Source of the DNA: Ga0077523 sp038324085
GTDB taxonomy: Bacteria > Pseudomonadota > Gammaproteobacteria > Burkholderiales > Ga0077523
DNA: 64,000 nucleotides
Assembly (NCBI GenBank): GCA_038324085.1
Contig: JBBQHP010000012.1
Coordinates: 49,217 to 113,216, forward strand
Direction: 5' to 3'
Notes under the pieces: generated by a model
The model's database searches: none
The model's input: only the letters and a program-made list of their open reading frames with translations
What the model was told of the DNA's origin: nothing
Position numbers and translations under genes: made by a program
Shown: positions 37,510 through 46,717 of the stretch, one piece after another
Layout of the letters: every line of letters starts with the position of its first letter
How positions within the stretch are numbered: position 1 is the first letter of the stretch

Positions 37510-38469
37510 TCACCGGTGCCGGCCTTCCAACGCCAGCCACAGGTCCCGATCGCGCTCCGCGGTCCAGATGCGCGGATCCCGATGGCCCGTCGCTTCGTCG
37601 AATGCCCGGCTCACGTCGAACGGCATGCAATGGTCGAATATCACCCAGTGGCCGAATGTCGGCTTCAGCGCGTCGTAGGTTTCGCGATAGACCTCGCGCA
37701 GGGCCTTGCCCTCGGCAGCACCGCGTTTCACCGCATTGAACATTTCGGTCACGAATACCCGGGTGTCGCTCAGCCCGCGCGCGACCGAATCCGCGCCGAG
37801 CAAGGCATCGCCCCGGCCCGGCACCAGCGCTTCGGGCTGCAGCGCAGCGAGACGGTCGAGCGTCCCGGGCCAGTCGCTCAGGTAGGCATCGCCCGTGTAC
37901 GGAGTGGCGGCGAACTCCACCAGATCGCCGCTGAACAGCACCTTCTGCCGCGGCAACCAGACCACCGTGTCGCCCTTGGTGTGCCCGCGCCCCAGGTGGA
38001 GAATCTGCACTTCGAGCCCGCCCATCCACAGGGTCATGGACTGCTCGAACACGATCGTGGGCCAGGTGAGCCCCGGGATCGATTCGACCGCACGGAACAG
38101 GCGCGGAAAGCGGTCGATCTCGGACTTCATGTCGGCCTCGCCGCGTTCGACGATGAGCTCGTAGGTGCCGCGGCTCGCGATGATCTGCTGCGCGCCGTAG
38201 GCGCTCGCGCCGAGCACGCGTACCGCGTGATAGTGCGACATGACCACGTAACGGATCGGCTTGTCGGTGACCTCGCGGATGCGGCGGATCACGTCCTGCG
38301 CCATGACGGGCGTGGCCTGGGTGTCGATCACCATCACCGCATCGTCACCGATGACGATCCCGGTATTCGGATCGCCTTCCGCCGTGTAGGCATAGGCGCA
38401 GTCCGACAGTTGCGTGAAGCTGACCTGCTTGTCCTCGAGGTCGGCCTGCGATGCGAATTTCTTGTCCAT
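37510..38469 (-). CDS. metallo-beta-lactamase-fold protein with altered metal motif
   Basis: 319 residues from ATG 38469. The fold is clear (DDAVMVIDTQATP, GRGHTKGDTVVWLP, VLFSGDLV, and a late His in VIFDHCMPFD), but the signature HxHxDH reads HYHAVR: the Asp and second-site His are replaced by Val and Arg. A dinuclear metal centre therefore looks impossible; a single-metal enzyme or changed chemistry is expected. It lies between the hydroxylase (35 bp) and livF (22 bp). Substrate unknown. Confidence 0.85.
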   Translation of the reverse strand: MDKKFASQADLEDKQVSFTQLSDCAYAYTAEGDPNTGIVIGDDAVMVIDTQATPVMAQDVIRRIREVTDKPIRYVVMSHYHAVRVLGASAYGAQQIIASRGTYELIVERGEADMKSEIDRFPRLFRAVESIPGLTWPTIVFEQSMTLWMGGLEVQILHLGRGHTKGDTVVWLPRQKVLFSGDLVEFAATPYTGDAYLSDWPGTLDRLAALQPEALVPGRGDALLGADSVARGLSDTRVFVTEMFNAVKRGAAEGKALREVYRETYDALKPTFGHWVIFDHCMPFDVSRAFDEATGHRDPRIWTAERDRDLWLALEGRHR

Positions 38470-38491
38470 GCTCGGATTCCTCCCGTCTGTT

Positions 38492-39222
<731 letters not shown>

Positions 39223-39226
<4 letters not shown>

Positions 39227-39996
39227 TGGCGCACCTGCCTGCGTTCCCCGGCGCCGAGATAGGCGGCGACCACGGCGGGATCCGCGCGCACTTCCGCCGC
39301 GGTACCCTCGGCGAGCTTGCGACCATGATCGAGCACCAGCACGCGATCCGCCACGCTCATGACCAGTTTCATGTCGTGTTCCACCAGCACGATGGTGACG
39401 TCCCCGGCCGCGATCTCCAGGATGAGGTCGCGCATGGCGGCCTTCTCGGTCTGATTGAGGCCGGCGGCCGGCTCGTCGAGGAACAGCAGTCGCGGCCTGG
39501 CGGCGAGGGCACGCGCGATCTCGAGGCGTTTCAGCGCGCCATAGGGCAACCCTTCGGCACGCCGCAGCGCGAAGTCGTCGATGCCCAGCGAGCGCATCAG
39601 GTCCATCGCCTCGTCGCGACATGCCGCATCCCGCCGGCGCAACCCCGGCAGATGCAGCAGCGCAGGAATCAGTCGCTGCGACAAGCGCAGATGCGCGCCG
39701 ACCATGACGTTGTCGATGGCGCTCATCTGCGGACACACCTGCAGATTCTGGAACGTCCGCGCGACGCCGCGGCACGCCAGTGCTTCCGGCGGTCGGCCCG
39801 ACACGACTTCGCCGTCGAGGCGCACCGTACCGGCGGTCGGTCGGTAAACACCGGTGACGACGTTGAACAAGGTCGTCTTGCCGGCGCCGTTCGGTCCGAT
39901 GACCGCATGCACCCGTCCGTCACCGAGCGCGTAATCGACGTCGGCGAGCGCCTGCACCCCGCCGAAGCGCATGCAGATTCCCGCGAGCTCAAGCAC
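39223..39996 (-). CDS. livG: branched-chain-amino-acid-type ABC transporter ATPase LivG
   Basis: 257 residues; Walker A GPNGAGKTT, Walker B LLFLDEPAAGLNQTE, H-loop VLVEHDMKLVM. The family's usual signature is modified here to LPYGALKRLEIARAL, as in LivG proteins. It overlaps livF by four bases and livM by eight. Confidence 0.94.
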
Positions 39997-40915
39997 GCTC
40001 GAAGCGCCGCATGAGGGTCGGCACGAGACCGCGCGGCAGTGCCACCATGACTGCGATCAACAGCGCGCCGAACGCGACCATCTCCCAGCCCTCGAAGTCG
40101 GCCGGTACCTGAGGCAAGGCGGTGAGTATCGCGGCGCCGGACAGCGAGCCATACACGGAGGCCATGCCACCCACGACCACCATCGTGACGAACTCGATCG
40201 AGTGCAGGAAGCTCGCGACCTGCGGCGTGACGAAGTCGACGTAATGCGCGAACAGCGAGCCTGCGAAACTCGCGAATACCGCAGCAATGGTGAATACGAG
40301 CGCCTTGTTGCGCGCCGTGTCCACGCCTGCGGATCGAGCCGCGACCTCGGATCCGTGCAACGCGCGCAACGACCGGCCGATCGGCGAATCCACGAGATTG
40401 CCGGCGAGCCAGACCGCAGTCCACAGGCACGCGGCAATCACCCAGTACCACTGGAACTCGCCGCTCGGCGCGAACCCCGCGATCGCGAGCGCGTCCACCG
40501 GCATGCCGTCCGGCCCTCCCGTGAAGCCGCTCTCGTTGGTGAGCACGATCGACACGATGATGCCGAGACCCAGCGTCGCCATCGCAAGATAGTGGCCCTG
40601 CAACCTCAGGATCGGCCGCGCCACGGCGAATGCGAGCAGCCCGGTGCCCAGCATGCCCGCGCCCATGGCCACCACTGGCGGCCATCCATAGCGACTCGTC
40701 AGCACCGCCGAGGCGTACGCTCCCAGCCCGAAGAAGCCGGCATGTCCGAGACTCACCTGCTCTGCATAGCCCATGACCAGGTTGAGACCGATCACTGCAA
40801 TCGCGTTGATGCCGATGCGGTTCACGACATCAAGCAGATAGGCGTTCGGCATCAGCCACGGCAAGAACACGAGCGCCGCGGCAAATCCGGCCAGGACGGT
40901 GCGGCGCGAACTCAT
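39989..40915 (-). CDS. livM: branched-chain-amino-acid-type ABC transporter permease LivM
   Basis: 308 residues with about eight to ten membrane helices and the permease loop GYAEQVSLGHAGFFGLGAYA characteristic of LivM. ATG 40915 is where homology and the first helix begin; the open frame continues to 41083 without supporting features. Confidence 0.93.
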   Translation of the reverse strand: MSSRRTVLAGFAAALVFLPWLMPNAYLLDVVNRIGINAIAVIGLNLVMGYAEQVSLGHAGFFGLGAYASAVLTSRYGWPPVVAMGAGMLGTGLLAFAVARPILRLQGHYLAMATLGLGIIVSIVLTNESGFTGGPDGMPVDALAIAGFAPSGEFQWYWVIAACLWTAVWLAGNLVDSPIGRSLRALHGSEVAARSAGVDTARNKALVFTIAAVFASFAGSLFAHYVDFVTPQVASFLHSIEFVTMVVVGGMASVYGSLSGAAILTALPQVPADFEGWEMVAFGALLIAVMVALPRGLVPTLMRRFERA

Positions 40916-41099
40916 GCGGGGCGGTTCCGGGTGCCACTGGCTGTCCTCGCAGCCAACGGATCGGTTACGGCGGCGCATCCTTGCGTGCCGGCTTGCGCGC
41001 TTGCCTCGTTCCCCGCTGCCCCGCTCCGGGAGAGCGACCGGGCGTGAGGGAAAACGCTGCCGGCGCCAGCGCGACACCGACACCCCGATGCGCCCGCGC

Positions 41100-41972
41100 T
41101 CATACCCGCTCGCGGCCCCGCACGCCGAACAGTCCCCGCGGCATGAAGAACAGGACCATCAGGATCAGCACGAACGGCACTGCGTCCTTGTACGCCGACG
41201 ATACATAGCCCGCGGTCATCGCTTCGGCCAGACCGAGCACGAGGCCGCCGGCAACTGCCCCGGCTCCGTTGCCCAGGCCGCCGAGCGTCGCCGCGACGAA
41301 TCCCTTGAGGCCCAGCATCAGGCCCGCGTCGTAGGAAGTCATGGTGATCGGCGCGGACAACGCGCCAGCGATCGAGCCCAGCGCTGCGGACAGCGCGAAC
41401 GCCGACAGCCAAACCCTGCGGGTGTCGATACCCACCAGTTGCGCACCGAGCCGGTTGCAGGAGGCGGCGAGCATCGCCTTGCCGTACAGCGTCCGATTGA
41501 AGAACACCCAAAGTGCCGCGACCAGTACCGCCGAGACGGCCAGCACCCAGAGGCTCTGCGGCAGCAGGCTCGCACCGCCGAGCACGATCGGCCGGTCGCC
41601 GCTGAACGCACGCAAGGCATGCTGGCCCTTGCCGAAGACGACCTGCGCGAGGCCCTGGATCAGGATCGAGGCGCCGATGGTAATGATGATGAGCGTCGCG
41701 ACCTCCGCGTCGCGCGCCGGTTCGATGGCGAGCTTCTCGATCAGCACGCCGGCGGCGACGGCGAGGATCACGGCACCGAGCACGGCGAGGGGCAAGGCAA
41801 GTCCGGCAGTGACGAGGAACACGGACACCATGCCGCCCAGCATGATGAACTCACCCTGGGCGAAATTGATGACGCCGCTCGCATTGAAAATGATCGAGAA
41901 GCCGAGCGCGGCGAGCGCATAGATCGAGCCGCTCGTCAGGCCGGAGAACAGGAATTGCAGGAATTCCGCCAT
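41100..41972 (-). CDS. livH: branched-chain-amino-acid-type ABC transporter permease LivH
   Basis: 290 residues, multi-helix permease with the LivH features GSIYALAALGFSIIFNASGVINFAQGEF and GLGNGAGAVAGG. It heads the minus-strand transporter/hydroxylase unit, 184 bp before livM and divergent from the IclR-type regulator. No substrate-binding protein gene accompanies the four transporter genes. Confidence 0.94.
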   Translation of the reverse strand: MAEFLQFLFSGLTSGSIYALAALGFSIIFNASGVINFAQGEFIMLGGMVSVFLVTAGLALPLAVLGAVILAVAAGVLIEKLAIEPARDAEVATLIIITIGASILIQGLAQVVFGKGQHALRAFSGDRPIVLGGASLLPQSLWVLAVSAVLVAALWVFFNRTLYGKAMLAASCNRLGAQLVGIDTRRVWLSAFALSAALGSIAGALSAPITMTSYDAGLMLGLKGFVAATLGGLGNGAGAVAGGLVLGLAEAMTAGYVSSAYKDAVPFVLILMVLFFMPRGLFGVRGRERV

Positions 41973-42053
41973 GGTCGCTCGCCACCCCGGGCGCGCAATC
42001 GCCCCCGCCCCGGGTTCTCCTCCCCGCCTGGTGCGTGCAAGCGCGCGCCGGCG

Positions 42054-42089
42054 ATTACGATTAGGTGAATGAATTGCACGGATCGTAAT
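42054..42089. promoter_or_regulatory. inverted repeat, candidate IclR operator
   Basis: ATTACGAT (42054-42061) and its exact complement ATCGTAAT (42082-42089) are separated by 20 bp in the livH/iclR divergent region. The right arm overlaps the first codons of the regulator if it starts at 42069. Well placed for autoregulation and control of the livH unit. Confidence 0.5.
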
Positions 42090-42971
42090 GATCTCCTAGC
42101 ATGCGGTCAATTTCAGGCTCTGCTTCGTACCTTGACCCGCTCTTCCCGTCCGCCCCAGGGCATCCAGTCGCTCGAAACCGGCGGTGGATTGCTCCACGCC
42201 CTCGTCGCTCGCAGCGGCCCGACGATGCTCAAGGCGCTCGCGGCCGACGCGGCCATGCCGGCGGCCAAGGCGCGCCGCTATCTCGTGAGCTTCATGCGGC
42301 TCGGTCTGGTGGAGCAGGATCCCGCCACGGGCTGGTACGAACTCGGTCCGTTCGCGCTGCACATCGGGCTGGCGGCCATCGCCCGGATCGACGCGATCCG
42401 GCTCGCGGCGCCACTGATGGCGGACCTGGCGCGAAGGCTCGACACGACGATCGCCGCCGCGGTCTGGGGCAACCGTGGCCCGACCATCGTCCGCTGGGAA
42501 GAATCGGCACAAGTGGTGATCGTGTACCTGCGCGCCGGCGCGGTCATGCCGCTCATCTCCTCGGCGATCGGTCGCTGCTTCGCGGCATGGATGCCGCAAG
42601 CGCAGGTCGCACCGCTGCTCGACGCCGAACTGGTGGCCGCAGGCCGGGCTCGCCGCCGCGGAGTGCCCGGGACGCGCCGAGGCTTCGATGCACTGATGAA
42701 GAGTGTCCAGGATGAAGGAATGGCCCGGGCGGAAGGCACGCTGCTGCCCGGGATCAGCGCGGTCGCTTGTCCGGTCTTCGATCACCGCGGTGACATGGTG
42801 CTGGCCCTGAGCGCACTGGGTTACGCCGGCAGCTTCGACGCCCGCACCGACGCCTTGCCGGCGCGGTCGCTCCGGGAGGCGAGCCAGGCGTTGTCGTCAC
42901 GCCTGGGCGCGCGCCCGCGCCGCGTTGGGGCAGTTCTGGTCCCGATTGCCGCTCCCGGACGAGGTGAGTAA
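42069..42971 (+). CDS. IclR-family transcriptional regulator
   Basis: About 300 residues: an N-terminal winged helix (SLETGGGLLHALVARSGPTMLKALAADAAMPAAKARRYL) and an IclR effector domain (AVWGNRGPTIVRWEE, ISSAIGRCFAAW, GISAVACPVFD). The start is uncertain: ATG 42069 lacks a ribosome site and overlaps a candidate operator, and TTG 42132 is an alternative. It is divergent from the transporter/hydroxylase genes and 30 bp upstream of acetoacetate-CoA ligase. IclR proteins commonly regulate aromatic catabolism, including homogentisate genes. Confidence 0.88.
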   Translation: MNCTDRNDLLACGQFQALLRTLTRSSRPPQGIQSLETGGGLLHALVARSGPTMLKALAADAAMPAAKARRYLVSFMRLGLVEQDPATGWYELGPFALHIGLAAIARIDAIRLAAPLMADLARRLDTTIAAAVWGNRGPTIVRWEESAQVVIVYLRAGAVMPLISSAIGRCFAAWMPQAQVAPLLDAELVAAGRARRRGVPGTRRGFDALMKSVQDEGMARAEGTLLPGISAVACPVFDHRGDMVLALSALGYAGSFDARTDALPARSLREASQALSSRLGARPRRVGAVLVPIAAPGRGE

Positions 42972-43001
42972 CATCTCGCGCCTCGGCGGCGTCGTCTTCT
43001 C

Positions 43002-44987
43002 GTGGCACGCTCGTATCCTTCCCTGGAGTCCGTATTGAACGAGCCGCTCTGGTCGCCCTCCCCCGAACGCTTCTCCCAGGCCAACCTCACCGCCTTCGCG
43101 CACCAGATCGAGCGCGACTGGGGTGTCGCAGCGCCCGACTACCATGCGATGTATGCCTGGTCGGTGCGCGAGCCGGACAAGTTCTGGTCGTCGCTGTGGG
43201 ATTTCTGCGAAGTCGTCGGCAGCAAAGGCGAGCGCGCCCTCATCGATGGCGAGCGCATGCCGGGGGCCAGGTGGTTTCCGGATGCCAGCGTCAATTACGC
43301 GGAGAACCAGTTGCGCCGCCAGGACGATGCGCAGGCGATGGTGTTCCACGGCGAGAACAAGGTGCGGCGCACGTTGAGCTTCCGCGAAGTGCACGAGGCC
43401 GTGTCACGCCTTGCGCAGGCGCTGCGCGCCCAGGGCGTGCAACCGGGCGACCGGGTCGCCGCCATCGTCGCCAACATGCCGGAAGCGATCATCGGCCTGC
43501 TCGCCTGCTCGAGTGTGGGCGCCATCTGGTCGTCGTGCTCGCCCGACTTCGGCATGCAGGGCATGCTCGACCGGTTCGGCCAGATCGAACCGAAGGTGCT
43601 GTTGAGCGTGGATGGATATTTCTACGGCGGCAAGACCCACGACAACCTCGGCAAGCTCGCGCAGATCGTGCCCAGGCTGCCTTCGGTCGAGCGCGTGGTC
43701 GTGATTCCCTACGTCGGCGACGCGACGGCGCTCGATGGAATCGCGCATGCGCTGTCATGGAGCACGTTCGTGCAGCCGTTCCCTGCCGGACCGATCCGCT
43801 ACGAACGCCTGCCGTTCGATCACCCGCTCGCGATCCTCTATTCGTCCGGCACGACGGGGGTGCCGAAGTGCATCGTGCACGGACAGGGCGGAACCATGTT
43901 GCAGCACTTGAAGGAGCATCGGCTCCAGACGGACGTGAAACCCGGCGACCGTCTGTTCTATTTCACGACCTGCGGCTGGATGATGTGGAACTGGCTCGCC
44001 TCCGGACTCTCCTCCGGAGCCACGCTCCTGCTCTACGACGGCTCGCCGTTCTATCCCGGCGCCAACGTGCTGTGGGACTTCGCCGAACAGGAGCGCATGA
44101 CCATCTTCGGAACGTCGGCCAAGTACATCGACGCGCTCGCGAAACTGCGGCTGGCGCCCGGGACCACCCACGACCTGACGGCACTGCGCACGATGACCTC
44201 CACCGGCAGCCCGCTCGTCGCGGAAAGCTTCGAGTACGTCTATCGGAGCATCAAGCAGGATCTGTTGCTCTCGTCGATCTCGGGTGGCACCGACATCGTC
44301 TCGTGCTTCGTGCTCGGCAGCCCGTGGCTGCCGGTGTGGCGCGGCGAGATACAGTGCCGTGGTCTCGGTATGAAAGTGGAGGTGTTCGACGACAGTGGCG
44401 AATCCGTGGTGGGCGTGAAAGGCGAGCTCGTCTGCACAGCGCCATTCCCGTGCATGCCGGTCGGCTTCTGGAACGATCCCGACGGTGCGAAATACCACGC
44501 CGCGTACTTCGAGAGCTATCTGAACATCTGGTGTCACGGCGACTACATGGAACTCACGTCGCGCGGCACCTGCATCATCTACGGGCGTTCCGACGCCGTG
44601 CTCAATCCCGGTGGCGTGCGCATCGGGACCGCCGAGATCTATCGCCAGGTGGAAAAGCTGGACGACGTGGTCGAAAGCCTGGTCATCGGCCAGGACTGGG
44701 ACAATGACGTGCGCGTCGTCCTGTTCGTGAAACTGCGCGACGGGCTGACCCTCGACCTCGACCTCACGAAGCGCATCAAGGAACAGATCCGGATCAACAC
44801 GACTCCGCGGCACGTACCTGCCAAGGTCGTGCAGGTCGCCGACATCCCGCGCACCAAGAGCGGCAAGATCGTCGAACTGGCCGTGCGCCACGTGGTCCAC
44901 GGCCGGCCGGTGAAGAACCGGGAAGCGCTGCTGAATCCCGAAGCGCTCGACCTGTATCGCGACCTGCCCGAACTCGCGACGCGATAA
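43002..44987 (+). CDS. aacS: acetoacetate-CoA ligase
   Basis: 661 residues, an acyl-CoA synthetase of the AMP-forming family that converts acetoacetate, ATP and CoA to acetoacetyl-CoA. Diagnostic features are the N-terminal PLWSPSPERFSQANLTAF, the P-loop LYSSGTTGVPKCIVHG, the segment FYFTTCGWMMWNW, and C-terminal RTKSGKIVELAV with the catalytic Lys. The start is GTG 43002 (TTG 43035 possible). Beside a homogentisate module it would salvage the acetoacetate released by fumarylacetoacetate cleavage. Confidence 0.92.
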   Translation: MARSYPSLESVLNEPLWSPSPERFSQANLTAFAHQIERDWGVAAPDYHAMYAWSVREPDKFWSSLWDFCEVVGSKGERALIDGERMPGARWFPDASVNYAENQLRRQDDAQAMVFHGENKVRRTLSFREVHEAVSRLAQALRAQGVQPGDRVAAIVANMPEAIIGLLACSSVGAIWSSCSPDFGMQGMLDRFGQIEPKVLLSVDGYFYGGKTHDNLGKLAQIVPRLPSVERVVVIPYVGDATALDGIAHALSWSTFVQPFPAGPIRYERLPFDHPLAILYSSGTTGVPKCIVHGQGGTMLQHLKEHRLQTDVKPGDRLFYFTTCGWMMWNWLASGLSSGATLLLYDGSPFYPGANVLWDFAEQERMTIFGTSAKYIDALAKLRLAPGTTHDLTALRTMTSTGSPLVAESFEYVYRSIKQDLLLSSISGGTDIVSCFVLGSPWLPVWRGEIQCRGLGMKVEVFDDSGESVVGVKGELVCTAPFPCMPVGFWNDPDGAKYHAAYFESYLNIWCHGDYMELTSRGTCIIYGRSDAVLNPGGVRIGTAEIYRQVEKLDDVVESLVIGQDWDNDVRVVLFVKLRDGLTLDLDLTKRIKEQIRINTTPRHVPAKVVQVADIPRTKSGKIVELAVRHVVHGRPVKNREALLNPEALDLYRDLPELATR

Positions 44988-44991
44988 AAGA

Positions 44992-45040
44992 GGGGCGGTC
45001 CGCATTCGGACCGCCCCACGCACGCTTCGCCCGAAGCGTG
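44992..45040. terminator. two adjacent hairpins, probable terminator region
   Basis: A perfect 11-bp stem GGGGCGGTCCG/CGGACCGCCCC with loop CATT (44992-45017) lies directly after the ligase stop; on the minus strand it is followed by TCTTTTAT, so it may act in both directions. A second 9-bp stem CACGCTTCG/CGAAGCGTG (45021-45040) follows at once. Confidence 0.6.
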
Positions 45041-45228
45041 TCCACCAGGAGCAGGACGCTACTGCAAGCCGCCCGGCCAGGGGATCGCTGCAAAAATCGA
45101 GGGGTCGTCGCACCGCAATCCGCAAAGATCGCGGCGCTGCGCAAACGCGGCAATGGCCGGGCGCGAGATCGCCTCGCGGGGCAAGGGGGGACGTCCGGCG
45201 GCAGCATCGACCCGCTGCGCGCCGCGAT

Positions 45229-45942
45229 TCATCGGTAGCTGGCCGTCGGATCAGGGCCGGGGCCGAGCGCCTGCAACTCGGCGCTGAACGGGCGGGATTC
45301 GTGTTTGCAGAAGCAGCCCACGGCAACCAGGGGCAACGCGGAGGACTGCTCCTCGGACTGCGCCGCCGCGGTCATGGGGTCGATCGGCCCGTCCACCAGG
45401 GCGCGGCACCGGTCCACATCTGCGTAGGGTCCGAGAAACGCGGGACGTCCATCGGCTTCGAACACGGCAACAGCGGGCGCGGCGACGAGACCGTGCCACA
45501 GACGCCGGGCATGGTCCGGATCCAGGCGGGGAATGTTTTCGAGTCCGTTCACCGCACCGCCGGTCGAGCCGGGGGCATCGGCGATCGCGAACACGGTTCC
45601 GCTGCCCTGGCTGCGACGCACCAGCGCGGCGAATTGCTCGTCCGCTGCACGAGTGCAGGGGCAGGCAGGGTCGCGCAGATGCACGACCACGGCGTGCGGC
45701 GTGCTTCCGGCGGCCGCGCGCAAGGGGGCGACCGCCGCAGCATCGAGCAGTTCGGGATCGAAGACCGCGACGCGCTCCCTGTCGTCATGGCCCAACCCAT
45801 CGAACGGCAAACCCGACATCGCCGGGTTCCAGACCATGTAGGCCACAGTGACCAGGCAGAGCGCAACCAGTGCCGCGGTCGTCAGCGTCCGCGCCAGGCC
45901 GGTGGCCTTCACTGCGTGCGCATCGATGGATCGGATTGCCAT
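45229..45942 (-). CDS. membrane-anchored thioredoxin-fold protein (DUF6436-like)
   Basis: About 237 residues. One N-terminal membrane helix (LTTAALVALCLVTVAYMVW) anchors a periplasmic domain with HLRDPACPCTRAADEQF, a CPCT motif placed as in thioredoxin-fold redox or DUF6436 proteins. ATG 45942 is preferred over GTG 45960 because GAGGG precedes it. A second Cys pair (VGCFCKHES) occurs near the C-terminus. Substrate unknown; it is a single gene, with 240 bp of non-coding sequence downstream. Confidence 0.6.
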   Translation of the reverse strand: MAIRSIDAHAVKATGLARTLTTAALVALCLVTVAYMVWNPAMSGLPFDGLGHDDRERVAVFDPELLDAAAVAPLRAAAGSTPHAVVVHLRDPACPCTRAADEQFAALVRRSQGSGTVFAIADAPGSTGGAVNGLENIPRLDPDHARRLWHGLVAAPAVAVFEADGRPAFLGPYADVDRCRALVDGPIDPMTAAAQSEEQSSALPLVAVGCFCKHESRPFSAELQALGPGPDPTASYR

Positions 45943-46088
45943 GTCCCTCGTTAACGGCACGGTCGTCCGGAATTGAAGGGAAATCGGCGAGCGGCCAGCG
46001 TACGCCTTGGCATTGCTGCCGGGACGCCTTGGCCTGCGTCCGGCCGCCGCCTATCATCGAGCCATCCGCCCAGACCTCAGGACCCCCC

Positions 46089-46295
46089 ATGGAAGATGCA
46101 AAAATCAAGATCGAAGGCATGACCTGCGGCGGTTGCACCGCCAGCGTCACCCGGGTGCTCGAAGCGCTTCCAGGTGTCGGTTTCGTTGACGTTTCCTTGG
46201 AGCGGAACGAAGCCGCGGTGCGCTTCGATCCCGCACACACCGATCTCACCACCTTGAAAAGAACGATCGAAGCCGCTGGTTATCGAGTGCCCTGA
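46089..46295 (+). CDS. heavy-metal-associated domain protein (copper chaperone-like)
   Basis: 68 residues, one HMA ferredoxin-like domain with the metal-binding loop GMTCGGCTASVTR and the usual end IEAAGYRV. It resembles CopZ-type copper chaperones that hand Cu(I) to P-type ATPases, but no ATPase is nearby. ATG 46089 gives the exact family length. Confidence 0.9.
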   Translation: MEDAKIKIEGMTCGGCTASVTRVLEALPGVGFVDVSLERNEAAVRFDPAHTDLTTLKRTIEAAGYRVP

Positions 46296-46717
46296 TCGCG
46301 GAGCTGGCACGCCGCAGCCGGATCGACACGTTTGGGCAGTTCCATGCGGTTGCGGCACTGGTCGCGAAAATCTGACAAAGCGCATAGATTTTCGCTCTCC
46401 GCCGCTGTTATCCGTCATGCACTTGGAATGCCCGCGGCTTAGATTCGAATCGTCCAGCCCGGTTTTCGACACAGCTCCGGCCCGACACTTCGCGTCCAGG
46501 CCGCAAGATCGACGGCGTCTGGTCTCCCGGCACGGAAACCGCAGCAACACTCGGGGATCGCCAGCGTCGCCGGCCTGCGCACGATCAGTGGCCCGAAGCG
46601 TGCTTTTTTTCGCTCAGGGTTTGGCGGCATCCGAGGGAGCTGTCGCTGGTGGTTGCACCGCAGTGCGTTTACGCACGGCACGCTCCCCGTATTGTCTTTT
46701 CCGTCGCTACCCCGGTC
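46296..46717. other. 420-bp gap with hairpins, no gene
   Basis: No coding sequence recognised between the HMA gene and the diguanylate cyclase. It contains a perfect 10-bp stem GCGAAAATCT/AGATTTTCGC (46364-46395, 12-base loop) and a weaker GCACG/CGTGC stem followed by seven T (46579-46610), either of which may end the HMA transcript. Confidence 0.6.
46579..46610 (+). terminator. weak intrinsic terminator candidate
   Basis: GCACG and CGTGC can pair across 15 bases and are followed by TTTTTTT. The stem is short, so confidence is limited. Confidence 0.35.

Noticed and set aside
45038..45238. 66-codon plus-strand frame after acetoacetate-CoA ligase
   Set aside because: Basic, low-complexity translation with no ribosome site, and it overlaps the terminator-like hairpins.
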